64,000 nucleotides of DNA from Eremothecium cymbalariae DBVPG#7215 (lineage: Eukaryota > Ascomycota > Saccharomycetes > Saccharomycetales > Saccharomycetaceae): positions 124,001 to 188,000 of the forward strand of contig NC_016450.1 of NCBI RefSeq assembly GCF_000235365.1. Reading direction: 5' to 3'. The position numbers were made by a program, and so were the translations under genes. Numbering within the stretch: position 1 is the first letter of the stretch; every line of letters begins with the position of its first letter. This document shows, in pieces, positions 59,588 through 64,000 of the stretch. Below the pieces are notes generated by a model, which saw nothing but the letters and a program-made list of their open reading frames with translations, had not been told where the DNA came from and searched no databases.

Positions 59588-61013
59588 GTTATTAGATAAT
59601 TTTTCTCTTTTTTATTAACCAATGGCTTTATTTGGAAAATAGATCCCAATAAAACTATATGACTAACTGAATTCTCTTTACAGTGAATTCTTCATGCTGA
59701 TAAAACTCCTAATACTCTCCAAGATTCCATCATTCTAAACTTGAAAGAACTGTTTATATAGTTTTTCAATTTTCACCATCGCTTTTAGTTTGAGTATGGC
59801 GCAAAAGAAATATAAGGCATCTCATGACAAAAGGGCAGTATTAAGCTCAAATATGCAGAAGATTATGTTATACAGAGAGCAAGGAGAGTTTTAAAACACT
59901 TTTGCTTATTGTTCTGCAGGCAAAGTTTGTATTATCTTATTGGGGTGATCACGGATGCGAAAACCACAGAAAAAGGTGTATTGTAAGCGATAGCGTCATC
60001 GGAGAGAACGGGTTATATACGCTCGTTAATTGGTCAACTCGATGTATGAAATGATGAACATAACTACAAGCTGTTTGCATACTTTTTGAGGTTTCCAGTA
60101 AATAGTTAGTACAGTGGTAGCACTTTACAGAGATTATTTAGTTTTTTATTTTATTTGGTGCTTTGGTTGCTCTAGTGTGCACTACAGTTAAAACTTTTTG
60201 TAATATTAGATATATATGTCTTGTGGCATGGTAATAGTTAGGGAAGCAGTTTAGATTTCCTGAAGATTTACAAGACAAAGTGAATTTCATTAATCAAGAA
60301 TGCTACAAGAGTCGCATGAGGGATGTTTTTATATGGATGATTGAACGTAAAAAATATTTAAGCTTTTTAATCTGTTGTGTGTTGGATCAGAAGGTAAACG
60401 ATCGTTTAAACGGAGGGGTTATCTGATTTACGATGTGTGAACCAATTACTGAGGGGGAAGGATATCCTTAAATCAAGGCCGCAAGTTCTACGGGAGGAAG
60501 TTTTGGATAGGGGTCAAAGAACAGGAAGGGCCGGGCGTTGTCAGTGGTATTTAAAATTAAATATATGTGTATATATTATTAGCAAACAGGCGGAGTATGT
60601 TGCTTGAAATTATGTAGCCTATAGAATGCGCCACGACTGAAAAAAGCGGTATGATGCCACAATTGTGTGAAGTATTTTTAACACATGCTGCATTCTTATT
60701 GGTCCAAAAGGGAATTTCATTTTTTTAGATGAAAATGAGTTTGGACCACTGGGAAGGTGGGTAAAAAAGTGGCGACGCTGACACTGACAGTGACACTGTA
60801 GTGACAGTAACATTGTCACCGAAAAAGGCAGTTGTCCTGACGGAAATGAAGAGCTTGTTTACGTTTTGTGGATAATTCGATCTAAGTTGAAGATGCATTC
60901 AATGGCGTCAATTATCGTCGGCCATATCTCATTAAGGAATTGGTACCAAGTTGTGATTTTGAGTCCACATATCCACTGAGTGAAAGTGGTCAACTTCCAC
61001 AGCAACAAGAGCG
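59588..61013. other. 1.4 kb gene-free region between RCF2 and RRT12
   Basis: The longest gene-free stretch in the window. I found no tRNA, snoRNA box set or ATG frame worth calling. Near 60776-60823 short TGACA/CACTG units repeat and form small palindromes (CACTG-A-CAGTG). TTTTGTGG at 60864-60871 is, on the minus strand, CCACAAAA, containing the Ndt80 middle sporulation core CACAAAA; it lies about 145 bases before RRT12. Confidence 0.5.
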
Positions 61014-62846
61014 ATGATATACAAGAGGACCCTTATTTGGCTCTTAACCATTTCACTACTATCTAACTCTATTCATGCAGAGGAATATGTTATCACCTTA
61101 AAGACGCCCAAGACTTTGAATAAGTTGTTAGACGTCGGAGTTGGTAATCGTACACTAAAACAAATACTTGATTCTAGGATAAAGCAAAGGTTTTCATTTG
61201 GTAAATTTGAGGCCATCACGGTAGACATTCCACCGTTCATTGTGGAGACGTTGACGGAAAACAAGTGGATATCCCATATTTCTCTTAATGAAGAGTATAA
61301 CCTATTGGACGACAGTTATAACAATCCGGACAGAGGCGATGCGGGTCATGTAAATCGTAATGGAACTGAAGCAGTGATAAAGCCTGGCACTGAAACTGAG
61401 CCTGGCAACGGAATTGAAGAAGAGGAGGATCAAGATGATGAAGGTGAGGGTGATGGCGAGGCGGAAGATGAAGCGAACGATGGTGATGAATCCAGTGATG
61501 GCGAGGGAGACGAGAGCGGTAAGCAACCGGATGCTGAAGGGGGAGATGATGGTTCAGAAGAAAAACCAGGCGATGATGGCGATGGCGACGGTGAAGACGG
61601 TTCTGAAAATGATGAGGGAAAGCCAGAAGATGATAAGCCAGAAGAAAACAACCCTGCTCCCAACGATGGCGGAGATGGCGGGGATGTCGAACCCATAGAT
61701 GGAGGTGATGGCGATGGTGATGGAGGTGATGATGGCGACCGGGGAGACAGGGATGAGAACAAGCCTGATGATAATGGAGGTAATCCACCAGTGAGTGACC
61801 CGGATATTACTATTGCGATGCAATCAGGCGCTCCTAGACACTTGGCTAGGAATTGCAGGAGATCTGGTTTACCTTTTGACACGAGCGGAAGTAAAGATTA
61901 CGAATTTAACTATTATTACGATGCGGAACACTTGGGAGAAACTGTGAACGTGTACATTTTAGACAGCGGTATTCATAAATCCCATCCTGAGTTTGAAGGT
62001 CGCGCTGTGTTTGGTATAGACACAACCAACGAGGGTCCTGGGGATTTGAATGGACATGGTACACATGTGGCGGGGTTGGTTGGTTCTAAAACCTATGGAG
62101 CTGCTAAGAAAGCTACTATATACGAAGTGAAGGTAATGACTGTCGATGGCAGAGGCAGCACATCGAATATTATTGCTGGTGTAGAGTTTGCTGTAAAACA
62201 CTGCCAACAAAGTGGTAAGAAATGTGTTGCTAACATGAGTCTTGGAGGTTTAAGTTTTGGACACAGTGCATTGGATAGTGCGGTGGAGGCGGCCATTGAA
62301 GAGGGCCTAGTTTTTGTTGTTGCTGCAGGTAATTCCAAAGAAAGGGCTTGTTGGTACAGCCCCGCCAAAGTCAAAACGGCCATAACGGTTGGCGCGTTTG
62401 ATGATCGTTCAGATATAATTGCATCTTTCTCTAACTATGGTAAGTGTGTGGATATATTTGCCCCCGGTGTTGCTGTATCATCTTTATCCAATAGTCCTTA
62501 CAACACGGTACGTGTATTGAACGGGACTTCTATGTCTGCCCCAATTACTGCTGGTGTCGTCGCAGTTTTACTAGATCAAGGCGTCAAACATGAAGATGTA
62601 AAAGAACGTTTAATTGATCTTTCAACCAAAGGCGTCTTCCACAGGAGGAGATTAGTGAGTTCCAGAACTCCAGACCGCACATTATTCAACGGTGTTCCTC
62701 AGGAAGACGACGTATTCAATGCCATAGAGTATCCATTTGAAGATGAAGACACATACATCAAATTCATCGGAGACGATTTCAAGAAAGTCCAAGGGCCTTC
62801 ATTGTTCAGAAAAGTATTGAAATCGTCACTAAGTAAAGTCATTTAA
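61014..62846 (+). CDS. RRT12: Rrt12-like subtilisin-family protease with an acidic linker
   Basis: A 610-residue secreted S8 protease (491 in S. cerevisiae Rrt12). Signal peptide at residues 1-22 (LIWLLTISLLSNSIHA), then an inhibitor-I9-like propeptide to about 105. Residues about 125-265 are an Asp/Glu/Gly/Pro low-complexity linker. The catalytic domain follows with Asp in YILDSGIHKSHPEFEG (near 316), His in NGHGTHVAGLVG (near 347), oxyanion Asn in AAGNSKERACW (near 439) and Ser in LNGTSMSAPITAG (near 505), so the triad is intact. Rrt12 acts in dityrosine spore-wall formation. Relatives Prb1 and Ysp3 are alternatives, but neighbours RCF2 and TIM23 fit YCR045C among YNR018W-YNR017W. Confidence 0.87.
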   Translation: MIYKRTLIWLLTISLLSNSIHAEEYVITLKTPKTLNKLLDVGVGNRTLKQILDSRIKQRFSFGKFEAITVDIPPFIVETLTENKWISHISLNEEYNLLDDSYNNPDRGDAGHVNRNGTEAVIKPGTETEPGNGIEEEEDQDDEGEGDGEAEDEANDGDESSDGEGDESGKQPDAEGGDDGSEEKPGDDGDGDGEDGSENDEGKPEDDKPEENNPAPNDGGDGGDVEPIDGGDGDGDGGDDGDRGDRDENKPDDNGGNPPVSDPDITIAMQSGAPRHLARNCRRSGLPFDTSGSKDYEFNYYYDAEHLGETVNVYILDSGIHKSHPEFEGRAVFGIDTTNEGPGDLNGHGTHVAGLVGSKTYGAAKKATIYEVKVMTVDGRGSTSNIIAGVEFAVKHCQQSGKKCVANMSLGGLSFGHSALDSAVEAAIEEGLVFVVAAGNSKERACWYSPAKVKTAITVGAFDDRSDIIASFSNYGKCVDIFAPGVAVSSLSNSPYNTVRVLNGTSMSAPITAGVVAVLLDQGVKHEDVKERLIDLSTKGVFHRRRLVSSRTPDRTLFNGVPQEDDVFNAIEYPFEDEDTYIKFIGDDFKKVQGPSLFRKVLKSSLSKVI

Positions 62847-63134
62847 ACTAAAGTACTACACTTACAAATAGCAGATATGTATATTTTCGAAACGATATCT
62901 ATGTGAGTTTAAAAAAAGGTATGTACAAATACACTAGAGTCATCAGAAAATAATGATAGATATAATAAAGCAGGAATTCTATCAGTACAGGAACCTCCTG
63001 GTATGGCACCGCCAGAAACAGCGGCTAACACATACAGGACGACACACCGCAGTCTACTCACAACACCAATCCTCCCTATTTATTTGTGTACACTGCAGGC
63101 CCGTAGTCCCCACCCAAATCTCCCCCAATTACAT

Positions 63135-63770
63135 CTACAGAAGAGACTTAACACTGCTCCACCCCGCAGCAGCCAACATCATCGTCCCTGACGCGTACCC
63201 CATTGGTTTCAACCCCTTAGATGACTTAAAAATGGCACCTGACAGTGCACCTGCCGTCATAGAGCCCACAGTGTCATGTTTGCCACGAAATGAAGCAATC
63301 GTAGAATTCACCAAGTTATACACCAACGCTAGCACCCCCGCGTTATTTCCTAAAAATGGCCCCCTCCTCGTGACATGATTCAACACTGTGTTCAACTGCA
63401 ACTTCCCTGGTGACTTGGGAGGAATATTCTTCAGCCCCTCCAAGAACCCATACGTGCCTCCCAACCCAAGTCCCGTCAAGTACACCGCCCCGGTCCCGTA
63501 ACACAAGTCATCTGTCCACCCCCTGGAAGGAATCAATCCCTGAGATCCCTCCATATTTGACAGCTTCTCATCTTCCAAATCCAGGTACTCAACCCCCCGT
63601 TCCAACCCGGCCAATGGATGCAATCTAGACACATCTAACACCCCAGGCGTCCCGATGATATTAGCAACATTTGTTACTTGATTGGGATCAAACCCTAAAG
63701 TATCTTGTAACCGACTCCCGTCCTCCTCCACCTGCACCTCGTTTTTTTTCTTACCAAATAAAAATGACAT
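63135..63770 (-). CDS. TIM23: Tim23, channel subunit of the TIM23 import complex
   Basis: A 211-residue inner-membrane protein (222 in S. cerevisiae). The intermembrane-space half has LQDTLGFDPNQVTNVANIIGTPGVLDVSRLHPLAGLERGVEYLDLEDE; the four-helix Tim17/22/23 domain starts near residue 90 (LCYGTGAVYLTGLGLGG) and includes GKLQLNTVLNHVTRRGPFLGNNAGVLALVYN and FKSSKGLKPMGY. It forms the presequence translocation path with Tim17. Start ATG at 63770 is the only one upstream of the conserved part. Confidence 0.98.
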   Translation of the reverse strand: MSFLFGKKKNEVQVEEDGSRLQDTLGFDPNQVTNVANIIGTPGVLDVSRLHPLAGLERGVEYLDLEDEKLSNMEGSQGLIPSRGWTDDLCYGTGAVYLTGLGLGGTYGFLEGLKNIPPKSPGKLQLNTVLNHVTRRGPFLGNNAGVLALVYNLVNSTIASFRGKHDTVGSMTAGALSGAIFKSSKGLKPMGYASGTMMLAAAGWSSVKSLL

Positions 63771-64000
63771 ATTCCTTCCTGATCCCTTTTATTTTCTGTA
63801 TTCACTTTCTTACCTGTCGATGTGTGCCTCTCTCTATCTGTTTCTACTTTCTGATTCAGATGTATGAGATGTCGCTTTTTTTTTTCGACTCAATGAATGC
63901 CTTTTTTTTCAACTTTCGATCCTCTTTCTTCCACAAGACCAAAATCTCTTATTTATTATTATGCCCTATTCCTGCTACAAGCCTTTCGAATTGACACCAA
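63771..64000. other. TIM23 upstream region, right edge
   Basis: A 230-base T-rich, pyrimidine-rich stretch upstream of TIM23; nothing recognised. Confidence 0.4.

Noticed and set aside
61285..61882. Long antisense open frames opposite the RRT12 linker
   Set aside because: Products of the repetitive acidic coding sequence read on the other strand; low-complexity His/Pro/Ser only.

Overview
The window is nuclear DNA of a budding yeast (Saccharomycetaceae). Genes are intron-poor and AT-rich, spaced by a few hundred bases, and introns carry the TACTAAC branch box. One tRNA-Ala(AGC) with the G3:U70 pair is present. Almost every protein has an obvious Saccharomyces cerevisiae counterpart. In two long stretches the order interleaves genes that S. 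cerevisiae keeps on paired, duplicated regions: YGR22x-23x with YHR15x, and YCR04x-06x with YNR01x-02x. Duplicated pairs (SPO12/BNS1, ARE1/ARE2) occur once. That is the pattern of a lineage that did not undergo the whole-genome duplication (Eremothecium-, Kluyveromyces-, Lachancea- or Torulaspora-like). The genus cannot be fixed by eye.

Layout. (1) About 0.6-22.4 kb: PET54, HSV2, AMA1 (spliced), PEX28, MTC6, DIE2/ALG10, SMI1/KNR4, SPO12, PHB2, NAS6, PHO81, SPO16 (spliced), then tRNA-Ala. (2) 22.4-23.3 kb: a gene-free synteny breakpoint beside the tRNA. (3) 23.3-33.3 kb: CCH1, GPI1, RSM27 and RPS0 (spliced), the YGR217W-YGR214W block, followed by a GC-rich promoter island and FKS3. (4) 39.3-63.8 kb: TAH1, YIH1, MPP6, PWP2, CTR86, THR4, RSC6, MRPL50, YNR021W, YCR051W, ATP23, ARE2, BUD23, IMG1, RCF2, RRT12 and TIM23.

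Main points. PHB2 and PHO81 each carry a one-base deletion in an A-run; restoring one base gives full-length proteins, so homopolymer sequence errors are the first explanation. The AMA1 intron has a non-consensus 5' splice site and a perfect match to the Mer1 splicing enhancer, implying conserved meiosis-specific splicing. A SPO16 homologue is split by a 133-base intron. Readable regulatory sites include a PACE box before NAS6, a Pho4-type site before PHO81, paired Rap1 boxes before RPS0, a perfect STRE dyad before SMI1, and RRPE/PAC-like sites between MPP6 and PWP2.

Functionally this is ordinary housekeeping: mitochondrial gene expression and import, ribosome biogenesis, glycosylation and GPI-anchor synthesis, phosphate and calcium signalling, wall glucan and sterol ester synthesis. 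There is also a sprinkling of meiosis/sporulation genes (AMA1, SPO12, SPO16, RRT12). I saw no CRISPR array, intact transposon, virus or biosynthetic cluster.
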